From Beijerinckiaceae bacterium (GTDB lineage: Bacteria > Pseudomonadota > Alphaproteobacteria > Rhizobiales > Beijerinckiaceae), in NCBI GenBank assembly GCA_027531565.1, contig JAPZSB010000005.1:124001-188000 (forward strand): a stretch of DNA of 64,000 bases, read 5' to 3'. The notes under the pieces were generated by a model that worked only from the letters and a program-made list of their open reading frames with translations, had not been told where the DNA came from and searched no databases. This document shows positions 39,235 to 47,705 of this stretch, piece after piece (positions within the stretch are counted from its first letter, which is position 1; each line of letters begins with the position of its first letter). Made by a program: the position numbers and the translations under genes.

Positions 39235-40272
39235 TTATTTCGGCAGCTTCTTCACCTCGTTGTCCCACTTGCTCAGCAGGCGCTTGCGCTCCGCCGAGGA
39301 GCCGTATTTGGCGAAGTCGTAATCGATGAGCTTCACATCGGCCAGCTTCGGCGATTGCGGCGGCGGCACCACGTTCTTGTTCGACGGAACCTGATAGGAC
39401 TTCGCCTCCTCGGCCAGCTTCTGCGCGGCCGGGGTCAGGGCCCAGTCATAGAATTTCTTGGCATTGTCGAGATTGCGCGCACCCTTGACGATCGACATCG
39501 AGCCGATCTCGTAGCCGGTGCCCTCGCAGGGGGCGACGACCTTCACCGGGCCGCCATTGACCACCATCGTCACCATGTCATGCATGAAGGTGATCCCGAC
39601 CGTGGTCTCGCCGAGGCTGGTCGCCTTGGCCGGGGCCGCGCCAGACTTGGTATACTGGTTGATGTTCCTGTGCAGCGCCTTGAGATAGTCGAAGGCCTTG
39701 TCCTCGCCCATCAGCTGCACCAGCGTTGCCAGCATGGTGTAGGACGTGCCCGAGGAGTTCGGATCCGCCACCTGCACCTCGTCCTTCAGCTTGGCATTGA
39801 TTAGGTCGGACCAGCATTTCGGTTCCGGGATCCCGCGCGATTGCACCTGCTTGGTGTTGAAGCCGAAGCCCAGCGCGCCGGCATAGATGCCGATCGTGCG
39901 CCCCTGCGAGCCCTTCCACTGCCGGACGGCCCAATCATGCAATTCGGCCATCTTCGGGCTTTCATAGGCCTCGGTCAGGCCTTCCTCAGCCGCCTGCAGA
40001 TGCGGATCGCCCGTGCCACCCCACCAGACATCGCCGCGCGGGTTCGAGGCTTCCGCCTTGATCTGCGCATAGGTCTCGCCCGAGCTCTTGCGGGTCATCG
40101 ACACCTTGATCCCGGTTTCCTTCTCGAAGGCGCTGGCCATCGGCCGGCACCATTCCTCCTGCACCGAGCAATACAGCACCAGCGTGCCCTGGGCCTGGGC
40201 GGCGGCGCTGGTAAGGAGAGCGGTTGTCGCCAGCGCGAAGGCCGTGGCGATCTTACGGGTCGATCCGGACAT
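39235..40272 (-). CDS. ABC transporter substrate-binding protein (FbpA-like, SBP_bac_6/13 class)
   Basis: This is a periplasmic receptor (345 aa) of the class also used for ferric iron, phosphonates, phosphorylated sugars and polyamines. A strong Shine-Dalgarno (AGGAGG) is followed by a signal peptide ending AAAQAQ at about residues 23-28. The mature protein begins TLVLYCSVQEEW and contains GDVWWGGTGDPH, FGFNTKQV and LGETTVGITFMHD. No Tyr-Tyr iron-binding pair is evident near the C-terminus, so iron is not the likely ligand. Being 66 bp downstream of an inositol-monophosphatase-like gene in the iol regulon, it probably binds a phosphorylated polyol. Confidence 0.88.
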   Translation of the reverse strand: MSGSTRKIATAFALATTALLTSAAAQAQGTLVLYCSVQEEWCRPMASAFEKETGIKVSMTRKSSGETYAQIKAEASNPRGDVWWGGTGDPHLQAAEEGLTEAYESPKMAELHDWAVRQWKGSQGRTIGIYAGALGFGFNTKQVQSRGIPEPKCWSDLINAKLKDEVQVADPNSSGTSYTMLATLVQLMGEDKAFDYLKALHRNINQYTKSGAAPAKATSLGETTVGITFMHDMVTMVVNGGPVKVVAPCEGTGYEIGSMSIVKGARNLDNAKKFYDWALTPAAQKLAEEAKSYQVPSNKNVVPPPQSPKLADVKLIDYDFAKYGSSAERKRLLSKWDNEVKKLPK

Positions 40273-40338
40273 TGTTTCCTCCTGTCTGAGTTATTTTTTT
40301 CTTATGTCTTGTAGTTGTGCCGGAAACGCGGGCCGGTT

Positions 40339-41130
40339 TCAACGCCGGCAAACGATCCCGGTGATGCTTTCCAGAGCCTCCGCCAGCCCGGGCGTGACGC
40401 ACAGGATGGGGTTTCCCCGGGCGATTCCGTCGCCGGCGAAGAAATCATTCGTCACTGCCCCGGCCTCGCCGGCAATCACCATGCCGGCCGCCACGTCCCA
40501 TGCGTTGATATGCCGCTCCGCATAGGCATCGGTCCGGCCATTCGCGACATGGCAAAGGCCGAGCGCCCCGCTGGCCGAACGTTTCACCGAGGCGCCGGCC
40601 TCGAAAGCCCGCCGCACCATGGCGAGGTAATCGTCGAGCGGCACGCGCTTGGACCATCCCATCTCGATCGAGGCGCGGCGGATGTCGCGGCCATCCGACG
40701 CCCGGATCGGTACACCGTTCAGCGTGGCGCCGCGCCCGCGCCGGCCGGAATAGGTCTCGCCGAGCGACGGTGCGGCGATCACTCCGATTTCCGGTACCCC
40801 GTCCACCAGCAGCCCGATGGAGATGCACCAGTTCCGGTCACCCCGGGCGAAATTCGCCGTTCCGTCGATCGGATCGATGATCCAGGTCGCCTGCGAGGCC
40901 GCGCCGCCGCCTTCCTCTCCGATCACGGTGTCATCGGGAAAGAGGATGGCGATCCGCTCGCGCAGATAGGCCTCCACGGCGCCATCGGCCACGGTCAGCC
41001 AGTCCTGGTCGCCCTTCATGGTCACGCCGAGGCTTTCCTTGCGCAGGAAATAGTCCAGCGCCATCACCGAGACTTCGGCAACAAGGCCCTGGATGGCATA
41101 CTGGCGGCGGTCGAGTTCGGCAGCGTTCAT
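40339..41130 (-). CDS. Inositol monophosphatase family protein
   Basis: This is a Mg-dependent phosphatase (263 aa) of the IMPase/FBPase superfamily, cytoplasmic. Metal-site motifs are GEEGG (71-75), DPIDGT (86-91) and WDVAAG (211-216), all intact, so it should be active. It lies 3 bp after iolG and 66 bp before the importer genes, all on the minus strand. That placement suggests it removes phosphate from an imported inositol phosphate (or glycerophosphoinositol product) to supply myo-inositol to IolG. Other family activities, such as histidinol-phosphate or sugar phosphatase, cannot be excluded. Confidence 0.9.
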   Translation of the reverse strand: MNAAELDRRQYAIQGLVAEVSVMALDYFLRKESLGVTMKGDQDWLTVADGAVEAYLRERIAILFPDDTVIGEEGGGAASQATWIIDPIDGTANFARGDRNWCISIGLLVDGVPEIGVIAAPSLGETYSGRRGRGATLNGVPIRASDGRDIRRASIEMGWSKRVPLDDYLAMVRRAFEAGASVKRSASGALGLCHVANGRTDAYAERHINAWDVAAGMVIAGEAGAVTNDFFAGDGIARGNPILCVTPGLAEALESITGIVCRR

Positions 41131-41133
41131 GAC

Positions 41134-42129
41134 TCAGTCCAGGGTCACGGCAACCGGCTTGCCGGTTGTCCAGGATTCGGTGGCGGCATCGGCGAGGATC
41201 TGCGCCTTCAGCCCGTCGAGGCCGGACGGCGAGGGGGCGGCCCCGCCGGCAATCGCGGCGATGAAGGCATCGAGTTCGGCCCGGTAGGCGGAGGCATAGC
41301 GCTCGAGGAAGAAATTCTGCACCGGATCGGCGCGGAAGCCCTGGCCCGTGGCGCTCTCGACGCTGGTTTCGTGGATATTGCCGGCGCGCAGCATCCCGCC
41401 GGAGCCATGAACCTCGATCCGCTGGTCATAGCCATAGGTGGCGCGGCGCGAATTCGAGATCTGCGCGATCTTGCCCGAGCGGGTCTTCATCAGGACGGCC
41501 GCGGTATCGACATCACCGGCCGCACCGATGGCCGGATCGACCAGCGACGATCCGAGCGCAAAGACTTCCACCGGCTCCTCTCCCAGCAGGAAGCGCGCCA
41601 TGTCGAAATCATGGATCATCATGTCGCGGAACAGACCGCCCGAGCGCTTCACATACTCGACCGGTGGCGGCCCGGGATCGCGCGAGATGACCGAGACAAT
41701 CTCGATCGCCCCGATCTCGCCGGCATGGAGCCGCCGGCGCAGCGCAGCGAAATTCGGGTCGAACCGCCGGTTGAAACCGATCATCAGCGGCTTGCCCGTG
41801 CCCGCCACCACTTCAAGGCAGCGGCGGATCCGCCCGGCATCGAGATCGACCGGCTTCTCGCAGAACACGGCCTTGCCGGCACGCGTTGCCGCCTCGATCA
41901 GGTCGGCATGCATATCGGTCGGCGTGCAGATCAGCACGGCATCGATGCCGGAATCGCCGAGGATGGCCTCGATCGTCGAGACACCGGCCCCGCTGTCCCG
42001 GGCGAGGCTGCGTGCCGCCGCGTCGGAGGCATCCGCCACCGAGACAAGTCGGGCATCGCCGCGCGCCGCCACGTTCAGCCCATGGATGCGCCCGATCCGG
42101 CCGGCGCCGAGCAGCCCGAACCGGATCAT
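41134..42129 (-). CDS. iolG: Gfo/Idh/MocA family oxidoreductase, inositol 2-dehydrogenase (IolG)
   Basis: This is an NAD-dependent dehydrogenase (331 aa) that converts myo-inositol to scyllo-inosose, the first step of inositol breakdown. The Rossmann motif is GLLGAGRIGRIH (residues 5-16). The catalytic Lys is in FCEKPVD, and the substrate domain contains GFNRRFDP and DMMIHDFDMARFL with the expected Asp and His. It is second in the leftward operon (after the SDR) and divergent from iolRCDEB, which makes the inositol assignment strong within an otherwise broad family. Confidence 0.9.
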   Translation of the reverse strand: MIRFGLLGAGRIGRIHGLNVAARGDARLVSVADASDAAARSLARDSGAGVSTIEAILGDSGIDAVLICTPTDMHADLIEAATRAGKAVFCEKPVDLDAGRIRRCLEVVAGTGKPLMIGFNRRFDPNFAALRRRLHAGEIGAIEIVSVISRDPGPPPVEYVKRSGGLFRDMMIHDFDMARFLLGEEPVEVFALGSSLVDPAIGAAGDVDTAAVLMKTRSGKIAQISNSRRATYGYDQRIEVHGSGGMLRAGNIHETSVESATGQGFRADPVQNFFLERYASAYRAELDAFIAAIAGGAAPSPSGLDGLKAQILADAATESWTTGKPVAVTLD

Positions 42130-42172
42130 CGGGCAGGCCTTCCGGCCGGGAAGGGGAGGTCAGCGCGCGTCA

Positions 42173-42973
42173 TCAGTCATGGGCTCCGAGGATGGTCTGG
42201 TCGAAATCGATATTGCTGCCGGTCATCAGACCGGATTCGCCGGAGGCAAGATAGGCCACGGCCTTGGCCACCTCGCGCGGGTCGATCAGCCGGCCGAACG
42301 GGCGACCCTTCGCCGCCTCGTCGAGCCAGCCATCCTGCGCCTGATGGTGCCGCCGCATGATGGCATCCTCGCCTGGCGTGGCCATCCAGCCGATATTGAG
42401 CCCGTTGACGCGGATCCTCTCCGCCAGAAGCGCGTAGGCGACATTGCGCGTCAGCATCGCCAGTGCGCCCTTGGAGACGGAATAGGGCGTCAGGAACGGC
42501 TGGCCGCCATGGGCCGACATCGACTGGATGTTGATGATCGACCCGGCAATGCCCTTCCGCTTCATCAGGTTGACGGCATCCTGGATCAGGAAGAACGGCG
42601 CCCGCAGGTTGACCGCCATGATCCGCTCGTAAAGTTCGGGCGTGGTATCGCAGATCGTGCCGCGATCCGTATCGCCGGCCGCATTGACCAGGATGTCGAG
42701 CCGTCCGAATGCGGCCTCGGCGGCAGGAACGAGCGTCCGCACCGCATCGAGATCGGCGAGATCTGCGGCGTGGAAAACGATGCGGCACCCGTCACGGCGG
42801 AGGGAATCGGCCACCTCTGCGCCCCGCCGGGCATTGCGGCCGGTCAGCAGCAGGCTGGAGATCCCGCCTTCCACGAATTCCCGCGCGATGGCCTCGCCGA
42901 GGCCCTGTGTCGCCCCGGTGACAAGGGCCACCTTGCCGGAGAGATCGCGGCTGAAATCGACGGTTCCGGTCAC
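42173..42973 (-). CDS. SDR family oxidoreductase in inositol gene cluster
   Basis: This is a short-chain dehydrogenase (266 aa from GTG 42973, preceded by GAGGCGAGGAA). VTGATQGLG binds the nucleotide, followed by NAAGDTD, IQSMSAHG with the catalytic Ser, YSVSK as YxxxK and a C-terminal MTGSNIDFDQ. The open frame reaches 43216 but would run through the promoter region. It is the first gene of the leftward iol operon. It may oxidise another inositol isomer or interconvert inososes, as dehydrogenases beside iolG often do; the exact substrate is unknown. Confidence 0.86.
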   Translation of the reverse strand: MTGTVDFSRDLSGKVALVTGATQGLGEAIAREFVEGGISSLLLTGRNARRGAEVADSLRRDGCRIVFHAADLADLDAVRTLVPAAEAAFGRLDILVNAAGDTDRGTICDTTPELYERIMAVNLRAPFFLIQDAVNLMKRKGIAGSIINIQSMSAHGGQPFLTPYSVSKGALAMLTRNVAYALLAERIRVNGLNIGWMATPGEDAIMRRHHQAQDGWLDEAAKGRPFGRLIDPREVAKAVAYLASGESGLMTGSNIDFDQTILGAHD

Positions 42974-42992
42974 GGGTTCCTCGCCTCGGGTG

Positions 42993-43009
42993 ATACGTTT
43001 GTTTCGTAT
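42993..43009. promoter_or_regulatory. Second inverted repeat in the iol control region (ATACG-N7-CGTAT)
   Basis: This is a perfect 5-bp inverted repeat with a 7-bp spacer, 12 bp left of the GGAA-N6-TTCC site and just downstream of the leftward promoter. It may be an auxiliary operator; no known motif was recognised. Confidence 0.3.
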
Positions 43010-43012
43010 TTC

Positions 43013-43041
43013 TTGACTGTTGGAACAAACATTCCATATTG
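43013..43041 (+). promoter_or_regulatory. sigma70-like promoter of iolRCDEB
   Basis: TTGACT (43013-43018) and ATATTG (43036-43041) are separated by 17 bp, with the IolR-type palindrome filling the spacer. The start codon of iolR follows 47 bp later. Confidence 0.55.
43022..43035. promoter_or_regulatory. IolR operator (GGAA-N6-TTCC)
   Basis: GGAACAAACATTCC matches the GGAA-N6-TTCC palindrome described for the RpiR-type IolR of Sinorhizobium, and extends to TGGAA/TTCCA at 43021-43036. It lies inside the spacer of the rightward promoter and covers the -10 of the leftward one, so one bound repressor could silence both operons. Confidence 0.72.
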
Positions 43042-43057
43042 CCGTCGCGCCCGTCAA
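43029..43057 (-). promoter_or_regulatory. sigma70-like promoter of the leftward SDR-iolG operon
   Basis: On the minus strand TTGACG (43057-43052) and GAATGT (43034-43029) have 17-bp spacing and overlap the operator. The -10 match is modest. Confidence 0.4.
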
Positions 43058-43087
43058 GCGGATTGCGCCACCGGTCGAAGGGAATCC

Positions 43088-43939
43088 ATGCCGCCCGAAA
43101 TCGCCGCCCTGCCTGCGCCGCCCGGCGATTATGCGGAGCTGGTCCGCCGGCTCCGGGCCGAGGGCGCGCGCCTGCCGCCCCGCCTCAGGCAGGTGGCCGA
43201 ACATATGCTTGCCCATCCCGAGGACATGGCCTTCCAGACAACCGCCGAAATCGCCGCGCGGGCCGGGGTCCAGCCCTCGACGCTGGTCCGGTTCGCGCAG
43301 GCGCTGGATTACCCCGGCTTCAGCGACCTCCAGCAGGTTTTCCGCAATCGCCTGCGGCGGGAAAGTTCAGACCACCGCGCCCGTCTGGCGGCCTTGCGGG
43401 GCGAAGCGTCCGGCGAGGGGGGCATGGCGCGCACCCTGCTCGAAGGGTTCATCCGCGCGAGCCAGGCCTCGCTTGAAACCCTGTCCGGCCGTACCGACTC
43501 CGCCCTGATCGAGACCGCCGCGGCCCGGCTGGCCCGGGCCGGGACGGTCTATCTGGTCGGCGCCCGGCGCATGTTCCCCGTCGTGTCCTATCTCGCCTAT
43601 GCCTTCGGCAAGCTCGGCATCCGCGCCGTGCTCGTCGACAATGTCGGCGGCCTCGGGGCCGAACAGGCCGCCATGGCCGGCCCCGGCGATGCGATGATTG
43701 CGGTAAGCTTCGCGCCCTACACGCCGCAGACCGTCGAAATCGCCCGAGAGGCCCATCGCAGCGGCGTGCCGGTCATCGCGCTGACCGATGGCGCGCTGAG
43801 TCCGCTGGCCGTCGAATGCGATATCCTTCTCGAGGTGGTCGAGGCCGATTTCGGCGCCTTCCGCTCCATGGCGGCCACCTTCGCCCTCGCCATGACGCTC
43901 TCCGTCGCCACTGCCGAAAAGATCCGCGCCGATGCCTGA
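43088..43939 (+). CDS. iolR: MurR/RpiR family transcriptional regulator, IolR
   Basis: This is a regulator (283 aa) with an N-terminal RpiR helix-turn-helix (about residues 15-90; TTAEIAARAGVQPSTLVRFAQ in two parts, then FSDLQQVFRNRLR) and a C-terminal SIS sugar-phosphate-sensing domain (about 120-270; YLVGARRMFPVVSYLAY, then DAMIAVSFAPYTPQTVEIA in two parts). In rhizobia IolR senses a phosphorylated inositol intermediate and represses iol genes. ATG 43088 has AAGGGA upstream. Here it leads the iolRCDEB operon and overlaps iolC by 8 bp, so it would be autoregulated through the site at 43022. Confidence 0.9.
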   Translation: MPPEIAALPAPPGDYAELVRRLRAEGARLPPRLRQVAEHMLAHPEDMAFQTTAEIAARAGVQPSTLVRFAQALDYPGFSDLQQVFRNRLRRESSDHRARLAALRGEASGEGGMARTLLEGFIRASQASLETLSGRTDSALIETAAARLARAGTVYLVGARRMFPVVSYLAYAFGKLGIRAVLVDNVGGLGAEQAAMAGPGDAMIAVSFAPYTPQTVEIAREAHRSGVPVIALTDGALSPLAVECDILLEVVEADFGAFRSMAATFALAMTLSVATAEKIRADA

Positions 43940-45845
43940 ACCCGTGCTCGACCTCATCACGATCGGCCGCTCCTCGGTCGATCTCTATGGCCAGCAGATC
44001 GGCGGCCGGCTGGAGGATATGGGCACCTTCGTCAAGGCGGTCGGCGGCTGCCCGGCCAATATCGCCATCGGAACGGCCCGCCTCGGCCTGAAATCGGCTC
44101 TGGTCAGCCGGGTCGGCGATGAACAGATGGGCCGGTTCATCCTCGAACAACTGGCGCGCGAGGGCGTCGAGACGGCCGGCGTGAAGACCGATCCGAAGCG
44201 GCTCACCGCACTTGTCATTCTCGGTGTGCGCGATGAAACCACCTTCCCGCTGATCTTCTACCGCACCGACTGTGCCGATGCCGCGCTCGAACCTGACGAT
44301 ATCGACCCGGATTTCATCGCCTCCGCGCGGGCCATCGTCGTCACCGGCACGCATTTCGCCGCGCCATCACCCGCCGAGGCGCAGAAAAAGGCGATCCGGA
44401 TCGCGAAGGAAAACGGCCGCAAGGTCGTGTTCGACATCGATTACCGGCCCAATCTCTGGGGGCTGGCGGGCCATGCGGACGGTGAATCGCGCTACATCCG
44501 CTCCGACCGCGTGACGCAGCACCTGCAGGCCATCCTCCCCGATTGCGACCTGATCGTCGGCACCGAGGAGGAGCTGCATATTGCCGGCGGGTCGGAAGAC
44601 ACGCTGGAGGCGATCCGGGCGATCCGCACCCTCAGCGCTGCCACCATTGTCTGCAAGCGCGGGCCGATGGGCTGCGTCGTCTTCCCCGCAGCCATTCCCG
44701 CCAGCCTCGACGAGGGTATCCGCGGCCCGGGCTTCCCGGTCGAGGTCTATAATGTGCTCGGCGCGGGCGATGCCTTCCTCTCCGGGTTCCTGCGCGGCTG
44801 GCTTGGCGGCGAGCCGCTGCAAACCGCCTGCGCCTGGGCCAATGCCTGCGGCGCTTTCGCCGTGTCGCGCCTCCTTTGCTCGCCGGAAAGTCCGACCTTT
44901 GCGGAGCTCCAGTTCTTCCTGAAGAACGGCTCCCCGCACCGCGCACTCCGGCGGGACGAGGCGATCAACCATATCCATTGGGCCACGACGCGCCGGTCGG
45001 TCTCGACGCCGCTTTTCGCCCTCGCCATCGACCATCGTGCCCAGCTGGAGGAAATGGCCGATGCCATCGGCGCCCCGCGCGGGCGGATTGCCGCCTTCAA
45101 GACCCTTGCTGTCAGGGCGGCGGCGCGGGTTGCGGCGGGGCGGCCCGGCTTCGGCATGCTGCTCGACGGCACCCATGGGCGCGAGGGCCTGTTCCGCGCC
45201 CGCGACCATGGCTTCTGGGTGGCGCGCCCGCTTGAAAAGCCCGGTTCCCGCCCGCTGGCCCTCGAATGCGAGGAAGCCGGCGCCCTCGGCACCGAACTGG
45301 CGGAATGGCCGGTCGATCATGTCGCCAAATGCCTGTGTTTCTATCACCCGGACGATCCGGTGGCACTCCGCACCGAACAGGAGGCCCTGCTGCTGCGCGT
45401 GGCCCGGACCTGCCGGCAGGTCGGCCGCGAATTGCTGGTCGAGATCATTGCCTCCCGGCACGGGCCTGTCGGGCCACAGACGGTCGCCACGATCCTCGAA
45501 CGGCTCTATGCCCTCGGAATCCGCCCGGATTGGTGGAAGCTCGAACCGCAGGCGGAGCCGGCGGCCTGGGCGGCGATCGATGCCGTGATCGCCCGCGAGG
45601 ACCCGTATTGCCGCGGCGTATTGCTGCTCGGCCTCGACGCCCCGGAGGCGGAGCTTGCCAAGGGCTTCAGCTTGGCCCACCACGCGAACTCCGTGCGCGG
45701 GTTCGCGGTGGGGCGCACGATATTCGCGCAGCCGGCGCGGGACTGGCTCTCGGGTGCCATCGACGACGAGGGAGCCATCACCGCGATGGCGGCAGGGTTC
45801 GCCCGGCTGATGACAGCGTGGGAACAGGCGGAGGAGCAAGCATGA
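43932..45845 (+). CDS. iolC: Bifunctional 5-dehydro-2-deoxygluconokinase / DUF2090 protein (IolC fusion)
   Basis: This is a 637-aa fusion. The N-terminal PfkB kinase (about residues 1-320) has GGCPANIAIGTARLG and the catalytic NVLGAGDAFLSGF with Asp; it phosphorylates 5-dehydro-2-deoxygluconate. The C-terminal DUF2090 domain (about 335-635; PLFALAIDHRAQLEEM, FKTLAVRAA, WKLEPQ) is aldolase-like and is thought to take the IolJ role, splitting the product to malonate semialdehyde and dihydroxyacetone phosphate. The fusion is common in Alphaproteobacteria. Its stop overlaps iolD (ATGA). Confidence 0.93.
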   Translation: MPEPVLDLITIGRSSVDLYGQQIGGRLEDMGTFVKAVGGCPANIAIGTARLGLKSALVSRVGDEQMGRFILEQLAREGVETAGVKTDPKRLTALVILGVRDETTFPLIFYRTDCADAALEPDDIDPDFIASARAIVVTGTHFAAPSPAEAQKKAIRIAKENGRKVVFDIDYRPNLWGLAGHADGESRYIRSDRVTQHLQAILPDCDLIVGTEEELHIAGGSEDTLEAIRAIRTLSAATIVCKRGPMGCVVFPAAIPASLDEGIRGPGFPVEVYNVLGAGDAFLSGFLRGWLGGEPLQTACAWANACGAFAVSRLLCSPESPTFAELQFFLKNGSPHRALRRDEAINHIHWATTRRSVSTPLFALAIDHRAQLEEMADAIGAPRGRIAAFKTLAVRAAARVAAGRPGFGMLLDGTHGREGLFRARDHGFWVARPLEKPGSRPLALECEEAGALGTELAEWPVDHVAKCLCFYHPDDPVALRTEQEALLLRVARTCRQVGRELLVEIIASRHGPVGPQTVATILERLYALGIRPDWWKLEPQAEPAAWAAIDAVIAREDPYCRGVLLLGLDAPEAELAKGFSLAHHANSVRGFAVGRTIFAQPARDWLSGAIDDEGAITAMAAGFARLMTAWEQAEEQA

Positions 45846-47686
45846 CCACCATTCGTCTCACCGCCGCACAGGCCATGGTCCGCTACCTCGCGGCACAGCG
45901 CACACGGATCGACGGAAGCGAAATGCCGCTCTTCGCCGGGATCTGGGCGATTTTCGGCCATGGCAATGTCGCCGGCATGGGCGAGGCGCTGGCGGAAAGC
46001 ACCGAGACCCTGCCCACCTTCCGCGCCCATAACGAGCAGGCCATGGCCCATGCCGCCATCGCCTTCGCCAAGCAGAGCCGCCGCCGCCGGATGATGGCCT
46101 GTACCTCCTCGATCGGGCCGGGCGCCACCAACATGGTCACTGCCGCCGCGCTGGCGCATGTGAACCGCCTGCCGGTTCTGCTCATCCCGGGCGATGTCTA
46201 TGCCAGCCGCCGGCCGGACCCGGTGCTGCAACAGGTCGAGTGCTTTGCCGATGCCACCGTTTCGGCCAATGACTGTTTTCGCCCGGTCTCCCGCTTTTTT
46301 GACCGGATCACCCGGCCGGAACAGCTGCTGGCCAGCCTGCCGCGCGCCCTCGATGTGCTGACGGATCCGGCCGAGTGCGGCCCCGTCACGCTCGCCTTCT
46401 GCCAGGATGTGCAGGCCGAGGCCTATGACTGGCCGGAGAGCTTCTTCCAGCCGCGCCTGCGTGAGCCACGTCGGCCCCGTCCGGCCCGGAACGAGCTTCA
46501 GGCCGCTCTGGAGGCGCTCAAGGCGGCGAAAGCGCCCTTGATTGTTGCTGGCGGTGGCGTGCTCTATTCCGGTGCCGAATCTCGCCTTGCGCGGTTCGCC
46601 GCGAAGGCGGGCATTCCCGTTGCCGAGACGCAGGCCGGCAAGGGCGCCATGCCGCGCGACCATGCGATGGCGATGGGCGCCATCGGTGTCACCGGCACCA
46701 CGGCGGCCAACCAGCTCGCCCGGCAGGCCGATTGCGTGCTCGCCATTGGCACGCGGCTGCAGGATTTCACGACCGGTTCGCGCAGCCTGTTCGAAAACCC
46801 GGCCATGCGCCTGATCGGACTCAACGTTCAGCCCTTCGATGCCGCCAAGCACGGAGCCTTGCCGCTGGTCGGCGATGCCGAGGAAGGCCTCGCCGAGCTC
46901 TCGGCCGCCCTTGCGGGCTGGTCCGCCCCGGCCAGCTGGGGCGAAGCCGCCCGCGAGGCCCGGACGGCCTGGAATGCCGAGGCGGCTGTCAGCCTCGCGC
47001 CGGTTGCCGCCTCGCGCCCCCGGGATCCGGCAGTGATCGGCGCCGTCCTCCGCCAGAGCCGCAAGACCGATGTGGTGGTCTGCGCGGCCGGCGGCCTGCC
47101 GGGCGAATTGCACAAGCTCTGGGAAGCCGGAGCGCCCGGCGGCTACCATCTCGAATACGGCTTCTCGACCATGGGCTACGAGATTGCCGGCGGCCTCGGC
47201 GTCAAGATGGCCGAGCCTGAGCGCGAGGTTTTCGTGCTGGTCGGCGATGGCTCCTACCTGATGATGAACTCGGAACTCGCCACCTCGGTCATGCTGGGGC
47301 TCAAGCTGACGCTCGTCCTGCTCGACAATGGCGGCTATGGCTGCATCGACAGGCTCCAGCGCGCCACCGGATCGGCCAGCTTCAACAACCTTCTCAGCAC
47401 CGCCCGCCATGTGACTCTGCCGGCGGTGGATTTCGTCGCCCACGCCCGCAGCCTCGGCGCGAAGGCCACCAAGGTCAGCAGCCTTTCGGGGCTGGAAACG
47501 GCGTTGAAGAAGGCCCGCCGCTCCCTCCAGACCGAGGTGATCGTCATCGAGACCGATCCGTCCGAAGGCTCGGGCATCGGCGGCCATTGGTGGGATGTCG
47601 CCGTGCCGGAAGTCTCCGCCCGGCCGGCCGTCAAGGCGGCCCGCAAGGCCTATGACGCGGCGCGCAAGGCCCAGAAGCTCGTCTGA
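45842..47686 (+). CDS. iolD: 3D-(3,5/4)-trihydroxycyclohexane-1,2-dione acylhydrolase (IolD)
   Basis: This ThDP-dependent hydrolase (614 aa) opens the inositol-derived ring to give 5-deoxyglucuronate. The catalytic Glu of the ThDP fold lies in RAHNEQAMAHAA. The central domain carries APLIVAGGGVLYSGA. The ThDP-binding motif begins VGDGSYLMMNSE and closes LLDNGGYGC. ATG 45842 overlaps the iolC stop. It is fourth in the order R-C-D-E-B and is cytoplasmic. Confidence 0.94.
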   Translation: MTTIRLTAAQAMVRYLAAQRTRIDGSEMPLFAGIWAIFGHGNVAGMGEALAESTETLPTFRAHNEQAMAHAAIAFAKQSRRRRMMACTSSIGPGATNMVTAAALAHVNRLPVLLIPGDVYASRRPDPVLQQVECFADATVSANDCFRPVSRFFDRITRPEQLLASLPRALDVLTDPAECGPVTLAFCQDVQAEAYDWPESFFQPRLREPRRPRPARNELQAALEALKAAKAPLIVAGGGVLYSGAESRLARFAAKAGIPVAETQAGKGAMPRDHAMAMGAIGVTGTTAANQLARQADCVLAIGTRLQDFTTGSRSLFENPAMRLIGLNVQPFDAAKHGALPLVGDAEEGLAELSAALAGWSAPASWGEAAREARTAWNAEAAVSLAPVAASRPRDPAVIGAVLRQSRKTDVVVCAAGGLPGELHKLWEAGAPGGYHLEYGFSTMGYEIAGGLGVKMAEPEREVFVLVGDGSYLMMNSELATSVMLGLKLTLVLLDNGGYGCIDRLQRATGSASFNNLLSTARHVTLPAVDFVAHARSLGAKATKVSSLSGLETALKKARRSLQTEVIVIETDPSEGSGIGGHWWDVAVPEVSARPAVKAARKAYDAARKAQKLV

Positions 47687-47705
47687 CTTGACAGGGAAAC
47701 CCAAG

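Noticed and set aside
39235-40272. Ferric-iron uptake as the function of the FbpABC-type system
   Set aside because: The class resemblance is real, but no C-terminal Tyr-Tyr iron-binding pair is evident and the operon context is inositol catabolism with a phosphatase.
40289-40300. T-rich run (TTATTTTTTTCTT) considered as an intrinsic terminator
   Set aside because: It lies on the plus strand between two minus-strand genes, and no stem precedes it on the plus strand. On the transcribed strand it is an A-run just before the Shine-Dalgarno of the 40272 gene.
41438-43087. Very long N-terminal extension of the RpiR regulator frame
   Set aside because: It runs antisense through iolG and the SDR and across the promoter region. 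The RpiR domain begins after ATG 43088.
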